From Eurosta solidaginis (Eukaryota > Arthropoda > Insecta > Diptera > Tephritidae), in NCBI RefSeq assembly GCF_040869045.1, contig NC_090320.1:241552978-241616977 (forward strand): a stretch of DNA of 64,000 nucleotides. The letters are read 5' to 3'. Positions 20,331-31,285 of this stretch are shown here, piece after piece; position 1 is the first letter of the stretch; every line of letters begins with the position of its first letter. The notes below the pieces were generated by a model, which was not told the origin of the DNA, did not search any database, and saw only the letters and a list, made by a program, of their open reading frames with translations. Position numbers and translations under genes: made by a program.

Positions 20331-21100
20331 GAGTCGAGTAGGTGCCTTGCTGTTGACTGCAGCATTTCCATATAAACGGTAGAGTCGACGGTTGAGTATA
20401 CTCAAGAGACCTTGACCTCCAGCTCTCCTTCAGACTACCCGATCACTGCAGGGTCTTCGAGGAAAAAGTTTCAGCCATCATGGAAGCGGCGGTTAGGATA
20501 GGGGCACACAATGTCGGCAAAGAAATCTTAATTTTCAACGACAGCCAGTCTGCCAACAAATCTCTTGACTCCTACTCGTACAGTTCTGAACAAACACTAA
20601 ACTGTAGCCTTACTCCTCACATGTGTCCCGGTATAAAGGGACACTGAGGGAAACTGCATTGCAGATGAACGCGCTAGGCAGGGTACAACCAGGCAGATTC
20701 TGCCTGGCTAAGAACGCTTAGGTATGTCCCTTGCTACATGCATATCCTAAAAATAGCACATCTGCCGTCAAGCCTATGAAGGATGGCTACAAACACAGGG
20801 GTGTCGGACATCGAAGGAAACCTGGCCAAATTGGGTTCCTAAAATATCCCGTCACGTGTACAACCTAAGTAGGGATACAATTTCCACACTTGTGGTGGCA
20901 CTAACTGGGCATTGCGTTATAGTTAGGCAAGTAGAAAGGTTAGCAGTGCCTCATCGTCAATGCTGCAGGAGTTGTAAAGAGGAAGAGGAGGAGGAAATGG
21001 TGGTTCACCTCATTTGCAACTGCCTGGCGCTTAGTAGCGTACGGCAGTGCTTTCTGCGTGCTCCATTTCTAGATACTTCGAGTCATGTTTTCTAACCTCA
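20331..21100 (+). pseudogene. Decayed LINE 3' end: RNase H and C-terminal zinc region
   Basis: Read across several frames, this holds RNase H-like pieces: a motif with FNDSQSA, a degenerate GIKGH-GNCIADERARQGT (compare GH-GN-AD-LA in LINE RNase H), then WVPKISRHVYNL and CCRSCKEEEEEEMVVHLICNC, the C-terminal zinc motif. Stops and frame changes break it many times. RNase H after reverse transcriptase is a feature of I-group and some other LINE clades, so this is not the Jockey-like family at 738. A poly-A-like AATAAAAAAAGG lies just past the end, at 21106-21117. Confidence 0.65.
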
Positions 21101-22140
21101 ACTCAAATAAAAAAAGGCGTGAGTACCAAGTACTCGTTAAGTTCGATATGTAAACATACAGGTGTATGTTTAGAAAACAAATGCTTTTAAATTAATTATT
21201 AGATCTCGCTCAGGGATTGAAGTTAAACCGCAACAGAGGTAACTTCACCGAAAACAAACAGATTCGAACTTTTTGAGAAAGGCTTCGTCGGCTTCAACCG
21301 GTAATAATCGATAACGACAATAATTATTATCGTGACGTTATCGGTTTTCTATCGGCTTGTTATAACCGGGGCAAAGGCATATTATTGGTTTCACTCCGAT
21401 AAGTGATCAATAACTTTTCGATAGCGCTTTATGATAACAAATCGATATGGTTCGCTTTCCTTTAGAGCACGACTTTTATTTTAACGCAAAAAAACGAACA
21501 CGCCATTGATAACATTCGACAAACAAATCGAAAATTTTTCGATAAAAAGTCGATAAAAAATCGGTAACACGCCGATTACGGATTATTAATACTACAATAA
21601 AAAATCAATAACTTTTTGAAAACAAACTGATAACTTTTTGATAACATGCCGGTAAATGTTTGATAATAAACCAAGTGTCTTTCGATAACTTTTTCATAGG
21701 AAATTGCTAACATGTCAATTTGTTATCGGCAACACTGCAATAAGTTTTCGATATGCAATCGATAAGTTTTTATATCAAAACAAGTAGAAGATTTGTCAAT
21801 CATCACTTAGAAAGTTTGGTAGCGACGTTGAGAAAGTGCGAACTATCGGATACTACAATGCGTTATGAAGGGTTAAGCGTACTTAACCTATCAGCAATTA
21901 AGTGTACGCAAATTTGATATCTTACATAAGTATATATGCATGTTCTTATTTAGGAAAATTAAGTTCTATAAATGTGATAAAAGTCTCATGAACTAAAATG
22001 TCAACACATTCACTGAGAAATCGTAAGTGCCAACCAGCGTTGACAGATTGATGACGCCGTCGTCATTTTGACGATTTTCAACTAGAATGACGCTTGGACG
22101 ATTTTGTAATGAAAAATGACGATTTAAGCCTGCCTTCTAT
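21101..22140. repeat. AT-rich DNA with many ATCGATAA / GATAACTTTT motifs
   Basis: Between about 21300 and 21790 TCGATA or ATCGAT occurs many times, often as GATAAC-TTTTCGATAA. This looks like an old minisatellite or a cluster of DRE-type (TATCGATA) sites. Near 22050 ATGACG-CCGT-CGTCAT is a small palindrome with further TGACG copies. No gene seen. Confidence 0.4.
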
Positions 22141-23575
22141 GTAAGATTTATTTTAAATGTTCAAACACCAAGAAATTACATATATTTAAAATTGAGATAA
22201 AAGCTTTACTGAACATTGTATACCTTATACTAAAAATATGCCAACTTTTGCTGCAGGCAGAGCCAATAACATGACCCGCTCGAAGCATTCGGTCGCCCGA
22301 ATTTTTGAAAAAGAAATTCCTAACATAATTACTTTTAAATGTATATGTCATTATTTGCCGCTTTGCTTTTCGTATGCCTGCTTAAAGCTACCCAGCAGTG
22401 TAGAAACATTGGTGCGCAATGTATATAATCACGTTTCCAATAGTTCTCAGAGAATTACCTACTCAATTGAAAAATATAATTGCGCTATTGGAATTGCAGC
22501 CAAAAAAGATGATACATCAAATTCAAACTCGCTGGCTATCCTTAGAGGGATCTCGCACTCGTTTTTATTTCAAGAAAAAACCATTCTTGATAACTTGGAT
22601 GATATGAATGAAATTTATCTCTCCTTCCTGAAGTATATCCTTCAAAATATTAATAAAGTTCATACAATTTTCCAGAGTGAGGGGCTTCAAGTACATAATA
22701 TGTATTCAGAAATAAAAAGACTTTATTTAAGTATATTGTATAATTTTGTACAGCCGGAATGTATTACATTAAAGAACATAGAAATTATAGATTATAAAAA
22801 CATTTCAGATATATTGCCTCTAACAATTCCAAGCAAGAAGAAGCCAAATATAAACAAGATTGTATTTTTTTTTTATATTGAACTGTGTGATCAAATTAGA
22901 AAGCGTTTTGATTTTAACAATGTTGTTCTACAAAACTTAATCTTCATGGATCCCAAAGTAGGTGCTGGAAAAAAATTTATTCTTTGCATATGCTGTAAAG
23001 AAAGTGAAACAACACCTTTTAGTCGTTAGACATTTGTCTTGTTAAAATAAAAACAAAAAACTTAAACGACTAAAAGGTGTTGTTTCACTTTCTTTACAGT
23101 GTCGAAAGTCGTTTAGCACTCAAAAATAATTTAATTTAATTGAATTAAATAATTAATCTTTGCATATGGTCGTGCAACATTTTTCGCACACAATCGATCA
23201 GAAAATTGTGCAGGATGTTGATAGCGAGTATAGGGAATTATAGTTTTTAGAATTTAAGACACATTTTGAAGACATTTCTAAGGTTCCTCCAGAAGTTTTT
23301 TGGAAAACTATTTCTACTATCAAAAGAGCTGACTCTCCATAGGCTTTTTCTACTTTATGTGCATTCGTTGCAGATCTAATGTGCTTGCCACACTCTTCAG
23401 CGAATGTAGAACAAATTTTTTCTAAAATAAATTTAAACAAAACAAAAACTCGAAACCGTCTGGAAACTGGAACATTAAAAGGAATGTTACTAACCCAAGA
23501 TTATTTAAAATTGAATAACTTTTCCTGTCATAATATTGAACCTCAAATAAATATGCTAAAAAAATGAACGCAAAA
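22141..23575 (+). pseudogene. Decayed hAT-type transposase gene
   Basis: The recognisable order is a CICHYLPLCFSYACLKLP block, QTRWLSLEG in a shifted frame near 22520, then a helical region with FLKYILQNINKVHTIFQSEG. The C-terminal dimerisation region is LPHSSANVEQIFSKINLNKTKTRNRL (broken into shorter quotes here: LPHSSANVEQIFS and KTKTRNRL) near 23380-23460. These are typical of the hAT-like group related to vertebrate ZMYM/KIAA1586 proteins. At least one frameshift near 22470, an insertion at 22993-23156 and several stops make it inactive. The N-terminal zinc finger and TIRs are not seen. Family-level call only. Confidence 0.6.
22993..23156. mobile_element. 164-base palindromic insertion in the hAT relic
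   Basis: Flanked by the direct repeat TCTTTGCATATG (22981-22992 and 23157-23168). It opens with a perfect 35-base inverted repeat (22993-23027 and 23065-23099) around a 37-base spacer. A second AT palindrome lies at its end (23127-23156). No coding content. It could be a small foldback element or a product of template switching. Confidence 0.6.
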
Positions 23576-23748
23576 ATGTATAACTAAGAAACTAAAATGA
23601 TATAGGAGTTTGTTCAATTTGAGCTCAAAGAAAACAAAAGCCAAATAATTGTTAAAATAACTGAAAACAAGTACCTTTTGTATGTAATACAAAATTTATC
23701 TTTTAAGATGCTTTTGTTATTTATAAAGTAAAACGAATTGATTTAAAA

Positions 23749-23924
23749 ACAAGTAAGGACGGGACTGTCTTCGGCTGTGCCGAAGACTTCATACCTTTCA
23801 TGAATGGGGCTGAACAATAATCTTATCCCCTTCGTAATCTCCGAATAATCGGATGTATAAGATAAGAAATATATAGTGAACAGATCTACATACCTAAACG
23901 ATTTTTAAGATAAATATAAAATAA
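23749..23924 (-). mobile_element. DINE-like element, family C, 3' end fragment
   Basis: Opens with ACAAGTAAGGACGGG, then a perfect hairpin GTCTTCGGC-TGT-GCCGAAGAC and the subterminal repeat ATACCTTTCATGAA. These are the 3'-end parts of C2 and C3 in reverse. It is cut by the family A element at 23925. With 26083-28737 it could be one old element carrying nested insertions. Confidence 0.65.
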
Positions 23925-26082
23925 ACAAGTAAGGAAGGTTAAGTTCTGGTGTAACCGAACATTACATACTCAGTTGAGAGCTATGGTGACAACATAAGGG
24001 AAAATAACCATGTAGGAAAATGAACGAGGGAAACCCTGGAATGTGTTTGTATGACATATCTATCAAATGAAAGGCATTAAAGATTATTTTATGAGGGAGT
24101 GGGCCATAGTTCTATAGGTGGACGCCATTTAGGGATATAGCCATAAAGGTGGATCAGGGTTGGCTCTAGAATGCGTTTGTACGATATGGGTATCAAATGA
24201 AAGGTGTTAATGAGTATTTTAAAAGGGAGTAATCCTTAGTTCCATAGGTGGACGCCTTTTCGATATATGGCCATAAAGGTGGGCGAGGGGTGACTCTAGA
24301 ATTAGTTTGTACGATATGGGTATCAAATGAAAGGTGTGAATGAGTATTTTAAAGGGGAGTGGGCCTTAGTTCTATAGGTGGACGCCTTTTCGAGATATGG
24401 CCATAAAGGTGGTCCAGGGGTGACTTTAGAATTAGTTTGTACGATATGAGTATCAATTGAAAGGTGTGAATGAGTATTTTGAAAGGGAGTGGGCCTTAGT
24501 TCTATAGGTGGACGCCTTTTCGAGATATGGCCATAAAGGTGGACCAGGGGTGACTCTAAAATTTATTTGTACGATATGGGTATCAAATGAAAGGTGTGAA
24601 TGAGTATTTTAAAAGGGAGTGGGCCTTAGTTCCATAGGTGGACGCCGTTTCGAGATATCTCCATAAAGGTGGACCAGGGGTGACCCTAGAATTTGTTTGT
24701 ACAATATGGGTATCAAAAAGAAAGGTGTTAATGAGTAATTTAAAAGGAAGTGAGCCTTAGTTCTATAGGTGGACGCCGTTTAGAAATATCGCTATAAAGG
24801 TGGACCAGGGGTGACTCTAGAATGTGTTTGTACGATATGTGTATCAAATTAAAGGTATTAATGAGGGTTTTAAAAGGGAGTGGTGGTAGTTGTATAAGTG
24901 GTCGCCTTTTCGAGGTATCGCCATAAAGGTGGACCAGGGGTGACTGTAGAATGTGTTTGTACGTTATCAAATTAAAGGTATTAATGAGAGTTTTAAAAGG
25001 GAGTGGTGGTAGTTGTATATGTGAAGGCGTTTTCCAGATATCGACCAAAATGTGGACCAGGGTGACCCATAACATCATCTGTTGGATACCGCGAATTTTT
25101 TTTTATATGTAATACCTGCAAAGATTTCAAGGGTTTTTTATTTCGCCCTGCAGAACTTTTTCATTTTCTTCTACTTAATATGGTAGGTGTCACAACCATT
25201 TTATAAAGTTTTTTCTATAGTTATATTTCGCGTCAATAAACCAATCGAATTACCTCACCATGTTTCATCCCTTTTTTCGTATTTGGTATAGAATTATGGC
25301 ATTTTTTTCATTTTTCGTAATTTTCGATATCGAAAAATTGGGCGTGGTCATGTCGGATTTCCTTAATTTTTCATACCAAGATAAAGAGAGTTCAAGTAAG
25401 TACGTGAACTAAGTTCATTAAAGATATGTCGATTTTTGCTGAAGTTATCGTGTTAACGGCCATGCGGAAGGACAGACGGACGACTGTGTATAAAAACTGG
25501 GCGTGGCATCAACCGATTTCGCCCGTTTTCACAGAAAACAGTTAACGTCATAAAAGCTATGCCCCTACCAAATTTCAAAAGGATTGGTTAATTTTTGTTC
25601 GACTTATGGCGTTAAAAGTATCCTAGACAAATTAATTGAAAAAGGGCGGAGCCACGCCCATTTTGAAATTTTCTTTTATTTTTGTATTTTGTTGCACCAT
25701 ATCATTATTGAAGTTGAATGTTGACATAATTTTCTTATATACTGTAAAGATATAAAATTTTTTGTTAAAATTTAACTTAAAACAATTTTTTTTTTAAGTG
25801 GGCGTGGTCCTTCTCCGATTTTGCTAATTTTTATTAAGCATACATATAGTAATAGGAGTAACGTTCCTGCCAAATTGTTTTTCGAAATTTTCGATATCGA
25901 AAAAGTGGGCGTGGTTATAGTCCGATATCGTTCATTTTAAATAGCGATCTGAGATGAGTGCTCAGGAATCTACATACCAAATTTCATCAAGATACCTCAA
26001 AATTTACTCAAGTTATCGTGTTAAGGGGCGGACGGACGGACGGACATGGCTCAATCAAATTTTTTTTCGATCCTCGAGTATA
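23925..26082 (-). mobile_element. DINE-1/Helentron-like element, family A, copy 2
   Basis: Same plan as copy 1. The 130-base minisatellite has about eight units (24000-25080), each with AGGTGGACCAGGGGTGAC and AAAGGTGT-AATGAGTATTTTAAAAGGGAGTG-type blocks (split here). The GTCC/GGAC run is at 26030-26045. The outer 5' end is shortened: after the microsatellite most of the last 90 bases is missing before GAGTATA. Confidence 0.65.
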
Positions 26083-26495
26083 AAAATACGTAGGTACTTT
26101 GTGTGAGGATGCAAAGTTTCAGGTTTTTTGTGGTCTGCGTGTAAAAACTATGACTACGAATCAGGTATTTCAACAATATATGACGTAGACGTAACTATTT
26201 GATGAAATTTGATGAATTTTAAAGCTTCTAGCCGTAAAAAAGGGGCAAAAATGACAGATTATATGAAGTATATAATATATATACCACCGATCTCTATGAT
26301 TTTTCAGACAACAATATATGCTATATACGTAAGCATTTGGTGAAATTTGAAGCTTCTAGCTGTTAAAATGGGGAAGAAATTGTGCAAAGTTTCTTATCTG
26401 AACAATCGGTTGTATGAGATATATACTATATATACCACCGGTCTCTACAATTTTTTCAGACAACAATATATGCTATACACGTAAGCATTTGGTGA
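26083..26495 (-). repeat. DINE-like repeat units (about 120 bases)
   Basis: Two to three copies of a unit with CAGACAACAATATATGCTAT, ACGTAAGCATT and GAAGCTTCTAGC. The same unit makes up 27640-28460 and the Helitron flanks at 7018 and 17611. Confidence 0.7.
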
Positions 26496-26830
26496 AATAC
26501 TTACATGAAATAATAATAATACGAAAAGCTAGAAAATAATTAGGTAGGTCCTAGGTACTAGTCATCACACTCCTTATCAATCTATGGCGTTGATCAGACA
26601 ATTAAATAAAAGCGTTGGGCGCGTGAAATTTCTAAAAATGTTAGGCGTAGCATAACTTGATTAAGGTTAAGTTGGTTTTCCTTATGACTATCAATAGAAA
26701 TATAACGCGTCTAACGCTTTTATTTAATGGTCTGATCAACGCCCTAGATTGATAAGGAGCGTGATGACTAGTACCTAGGACCTACCTAATTATTTTCTGG
26801 CTTTTCGTATTATTATTTCATGTAAGTATT
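26496..26830. mobile_element. Palindromic MITE, 335 bases, TIRs of about 120
   Basis: The ends AATACTTACATGAAATAATA and their reverse complement at 26811-26830 enclose two long arms that pair over about 120 bases with few mismatches (CTAGGTACTAGTCATCAC and GTGATGACTAGTACCTAG among others). The centre is about 90 bases. No coding content. It interrupts the repeat units on either side. Confidence 0.75.
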
Positions 26831-27630
26831 GTTTTCAATAAAACCGTTTAACTAAAAAAATTTTTTTTTATTATTTTATTTTCAAGTTTTTAGTCTTTAA
26901 TTGTCTATTATTTCTCATTCTATTTAGTTCATTTAGTGACTCATTATTACAATGACACTTTCCTGACAATTTGTTACAACCTAAGTCCTCAATACATAAT
27001 CCATCCAAAGACTTTACTCGACTCTGCGGTCCCTCCTCCAACTCCAAAATATTTTGATGTCTCTTCTACTGGACTGCATGTAATATTTGTTCCAAATATG
27101 AGCCAAATCGGGCATCATAGGTCGCTTTCTATTCATGTATGTATTATGTGTTCCAAATATGGACCAAATCAAATCGGACCACAAATACGATTTTTGTGAA
27201 AATCTCGATCCTTGCGCCACCTAGCGGCGATTTTTTTTTCATAAGTCGCTTTTTATTCTTGCATGTATTATGTGTTCCAAATATGAGCCAAATCGGACCA
27301 CAAATACGATTTTTGTGAATATCTTGATCCATGCGCCACCTAGCGGCGATTTTTTTCACAGGTCGATTTCGATTCTTGCATGTATTATGTGTTCCAAATA
27401 TGAGCCAAATCGGACCACAAATGCGAATTTTGCGAATATCTCCATCCTTGCGCCACCTAGCGGCGATTTTTTTCTTATTAATGCATTGTCATCGGGTTCT
27501 GAACTACATTCCAAGTTTCAAGCTTGTAGCTTATCGGGAAGTTACTTAAATTTCAATTACAAAATTCGTTCACAACGGCCGTGCGGCCTGCCTGTCAACT
27601 CAAGCTAAATAAAACCGTTTAAAATAGGTA
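26831..27630. repeat. Repeat with GCGCCACCTAGCGG units (copy 1)
   Basis: The section 26911-27060 (CATTCTATTTAGTTCATTTAG onward) matches 37200-37350. Then come about three 115-base units containing CCAAATATGAGCCAAATCGG and GCGCCACCTAGCGGCGATTT, with the CTCF-like core at 27214, 27333 and 27450. It ends with CGGCCGTGCGG and AATAAAACCGTTT, also found at 40570-40640. Confidence 0.75.
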
Positions 27631-28737
27631 GGTGCTTTGAATGAGGATGCAAAGTTTTAGGTTTTTTGTGGTCTGCGTGTAAAAACTATGACTACGAATC
27701 AGGTATTTCAACAACATATGACGTAAACGTAACTATTTGATGAAATTTGATGAATTTTGAAGCTTCTAGCCGTAAAAAAGGGGCAGAAATTGCGCACAGT
27801 TTCTTATCTGAACAATCGGTTTTATGAGATATATACTATATATACCACCGATCTCTATGATTTTTTCAGACAACAATATATGCTATATACGTAAGCATTC
27901 GGTGAAATTTGAAGCGTCTAGCTGTTAAAAAGGGGCAGAAATTGCGCACAGTTTCTTATCTGAACAATCGGTTGTATGAGATATATACTATATATACCAC
28001 CGATCTCAATGATTTTTTCAGACAACAATATATGCTATATACGTAAGCATATGGTGAAATTTGAAGCTTCTAGCTGTTAAAATGGGGCTAAAATTGCGAA
28101 AATATATATATATACTATATATATACTATATATATCACCATATATATACTATATATAGCACCGATCTTTATGATTTTTTCAGACAACAATACATGCTATA
28201 TACGTAAGCATTCGTTGGAATTTGAAGCCTCTAGCTCTTGAAATAGGGCAGTAATTACGAAAAGTTTCTTATCTGAGCAATCGCTTGTGCGGGATATATA
28301 CTACATATACGACCGATCTCATCAATTTTTTCAGGCAACAATATGTGCAATATACGAAAGTATATGGTGAAGTTTGAAGCTTCAATCTGTTAAATTGAGT
28401 AAGATATGACAAAAATCCTCTTTTTCTAAAAAATCGGTTGTATGGAGGATATATGCTATAGTCGTCCGATCCGGCCGGTTCCGACAAATGTGTAATCGGA
28501 CACCCAAATACACCCGCTCACCAAATTTTATCAAGATATCTCAAAAATTGAGGGACTAGTTTGCATACAAACAGACAGACGGACAGACGGAAATGGCTAA
28601 ATCAACTCAGCTCTTCATCCTTATTATTTCGGTATACTTAATGGTGGGTCTATCTATTTTCCTTTAAGGCGTTACAATTTTGGGTTTCGTGACGAAATTA
28701 ATATACCATTTCATTTTCATGAAAGGTATAATCAGTT
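27631..28737 (-). mobile_element. DINE-like element, family C-related, 5' part
   Basis: On the minus strand it begins with TATACCTTTCATGAAAATG (28719-28737), the family C 5' subterminal repeat, followed by a GTCY microsatellite (plus strand CAGACAGACGGACAGACGG at 28570-28588). It continues through about six 120-base units down to 27640. A TA-rich microsatellite lies at 28097-28160. The 3' end of this element may be the fragment at 23749. Confidence 0.65.
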
Positions 28738-29170
28738 TATATGTTGTATGTGGCAACAAAAAATAACAATCAAAGACAATTTTCAGAAAGCGCTTTTAAA
28801 GTTAATATTGTTGAATGAAATCCGGCGATCTCATTTTGATTTCCGGCCAATACAATCGTACGTCCCCTGATAATAACCAAACTTCGTCCTAACTCAACTT
28901 TGGTTGTTATTGGTTGTTGCCATAGATATGATGATTTTGTCGATTTTTTGGGCGGCGTATGACGACTTGGAAAAAAATATATGGCAACGCTGGTGCCAAC
29001 AAACATACATAAATGACGTGAAGATGTGAGAGCCGCTAAGTAAACAAAAACACCAAAGACGAAGAAAACAACGCAGTTTTTTCCAAATGGCTTGCAAAAA
29101 TCTCATTCTTAAAGCACGTTCTGACAATGAAGGGCAACATAGTCAATAGCGTGCTAGCTGAATGTACACT
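28738..29170. other. Unassigned DNA before the hAT relic
   Basis: No repeat border, RNA gene or convincing coding frame seen. AT-rich with scattered CAACAA runs. Confidence 0.4.
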
Positions 29171-30360
29171 CAGTGGCGGGGTGAGGGCGTCATGGGCATC
29201 TTGCACCGGGCGCTACTCACGCCAAATGGTCCGCAAAGCAGAACTTCCTGGATAATTTGCATTTTTTATTATAACTGATTTCTGGAAAATATTGATTTCT
29301 GGAAAAACTTTACTTTACTACAAAATGCATGCATATCTCCAGAAAACTTGCGACAGGTTGTGGATTAATTGAAAGCATATATCTTTTTTTCTCACGTTCA
29401 AAGTTACGAAGGGAATTATTAAAAAATGCTTTAATGAAATCTGTCAAACGTGAATCTAAAAAACGATGGAGCGCCAGAATACAAGCGGTTAGCGTTATCA
29501 TTGATGGGCTAGAGAATGTAGTAGAACACTTAGAACAATTAGCAAAGGACACTAACACCACAAGTGACAGCCCCCAGCGGGTAAGGGGGTCTGAATATAC
29601 CCGCGGTAGGTATGCCTGTCGTAAGAGGCGACTAAAATGCCAGATTAAAGGGGTGTGTAGCGCAACCCTTCAGGTTGCCAGCGCAATATATAGCTTCTCC
29701 AAACCCAATTGTCAACCTCACCTATCCGCGGCGAATCCTGTTTCACTAACAGACGAGGCTCTGGCGACCCCAAGCTCCTCATGGAACTTGATGGTGGGGA
29801 GGGAGGGGATGGCCTGAAAGTTTAATGTGGCCACATAAATCGTTCCCGATATGGTCGGGCTAGCACCTTAATGGTGCTGTGGTACCGGAGCGTACCGTAT
29901 CTGTATCCGGCAAAGGACCATCACATCGTTAACACTCCCCAAAGCCTTCGGGGAGCAACCTTATCGCTACAACAACAACAACAACAACCACAAGTGACAC
30001 CAGAAGCGACGCTACAATTCTGTTGCAAAATATACTAAATTTTAGTTGCATAACATCAGTTCATTTCTGGCGGATTGATCGTGTTTAGCTCAGAGTACAA
30101 AATCTGGGGATGAATTTTAGAGAAGCGTATCATGATCTTGGATCATTAGCGACTGAGTATCCGAAATTCGACACACTCTCTGTGAAGAAGCAATAGAAGA
30201 AGCGAAGTCTCTTTGCGAAAAATAGAATATTGATATAGTAAAACGTGTCCGAACACGTACAAGATTTACACGACTAAATAGCCTTAATTTTAAATTTGGA
30301 TTTCTCTTAGACGTTGGAATTTTTTTAAACAAGGATAATAACGACTTAGCAAGAAATTGT
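29171..30360 (+). pseudogene. hAT-type transposase relic (ZMYM1/DUF4371-like) with candidate 5' TIR
   Basis: CAGTGGCGGGGTGAGGGCG at 29171 has the CAGTG-type start of hAT TIRs. From 29329 the frame gives FFSRSKLRRELL, KKRWSARIQAV and LEQLAKDTNTTSD, close to the region of ZMYM1-like hAT proteins that carries a RWSAR-type motif. A SINE (29570-29986) breaks the frame. After its second target copy the same frame resumes with TRSDATILLQNIL and an FWRIDR block, then stops. Later pieces (GMNFREAYHDLGSL, CEEAIEEAKSLCEK) appear in another frame. The 3' TIR is not found. Inactive relic. Confidence 0.6.
29570..29986 (+). mobile_element. LINE-dependent SINE-like element, family F, copy 1
   Basis: 417 bases flanked by ACCACAAGTGACA at 29557-29569 and 29987-29999. 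The 5' end can pair as CCCCC-AGCGGGTAA-GGGGG while the loop GCGGGTA also pairs with TACCCGC just downstream, an H-type pseudoknot. GCCTGTCGTAAGAGGCGAC follows. The 3' end is CTTCGGGGAG then TTATCGCTACAACAACAACA, the same tail type as the LINE at 738. A TACCGGAGCG block also occurs near the LINE's 5' end. No tRNA head is seen, so it is probably a deletion derivative of a LINE. Confidence 0.8.
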
Positions 30361-31285
30361 ACGAACTTGGGTGAATTTTATAATACACATTTCGATGGAA
30401 CAGAACCTTTTCTCGAAATATGTGACTGCAAAATATTACTCGCAGTATAATTACTTACTTTTATAATCTCGTATGAAGAAACTTGCAAGTTCCATTTCAA
30501 GTTGGTACTCTTGCCTAAATCAGTATCAAACGCCCGGGCGCAAGAAAATCTGACTGCGCCAATGACGCATAGACAAAATGCATCAGCTGATAGAAAAGTA
30601 CTCAAGTATATCTACAATGGGCAGATGCGCTCAGTCACAAAACCACTCGAACTGTTATCAGCTGGCTGATTTTAATAGTGTCTCATTATTAAATGTGAGC
30701 TGAATTATTCTTATGTAATAAACGCGGTGTTCTTGTTTAATTTATTATTTTGTTTGTCTTCCTTCTTCTCTCGAGGAATAGTCTACTTATCATGCTTTTT
30801 TTGTTGATGTCTATCACTGTTGCCACTTTAGTATATTTGGACCAAAAATGGTCCCTTCCAACCCCGTTTGGTCCACTGGTTCTTTTTTTCAATTTTGGTC
30901 CCTTTTAGGCAGCAACCACGATTTTGTTACTTTTCTTCTTTCAAAAGAAAATTTTCATAGATTGCGATTAACTGACATTTTGGAGTACAAGGGATTGTAT
31001 GGAAGAAGAAGCAATCAGCTGATGGGATAACACCACCTGGTACTGAATTCGCCTTGGAATTTGCCACAAAAATTGCTCAGTCATTAAAATGTAGCAGAAC
31101 AATGACATTTCACCTAGGAGATAATTAACGCGAGCCATTAAAAAAAGAAGGGTGGGAATTTTGGGAAATACTTTGTCATTAATTTTTGACTTATCAGAAA
31201 TAAGTCTTGTTCTAGTGGCTAGATATTTCGACTGATTATCAAACACTTCTCGTGATATATTTGTCACTAGTCGAGCTAAAATAAT
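30361..31285. other. Unassigned DNA
   Basis: AT-rich, no repeat border or convincing coding frame. Possible worn continuation of the hAT relic up to about 30600. Confidence 0.35.

Noticed and set aside
27014..27608. Short proteins with repeated CSKYEPNRTTN-like text
   Set aside because: Translation of the 115-base CTCF-core repeat; the same text appears in every copy and frame.
29570..29640. HDV-like or hammerhead ribozyme at the SINE 5' end
   Set aside because: An interleaved double pairing is present, but P3, P4 and the catalytic core of HDV-like ribozymes are not, and hammerhead CUGANGA/GAAA cores are missing.
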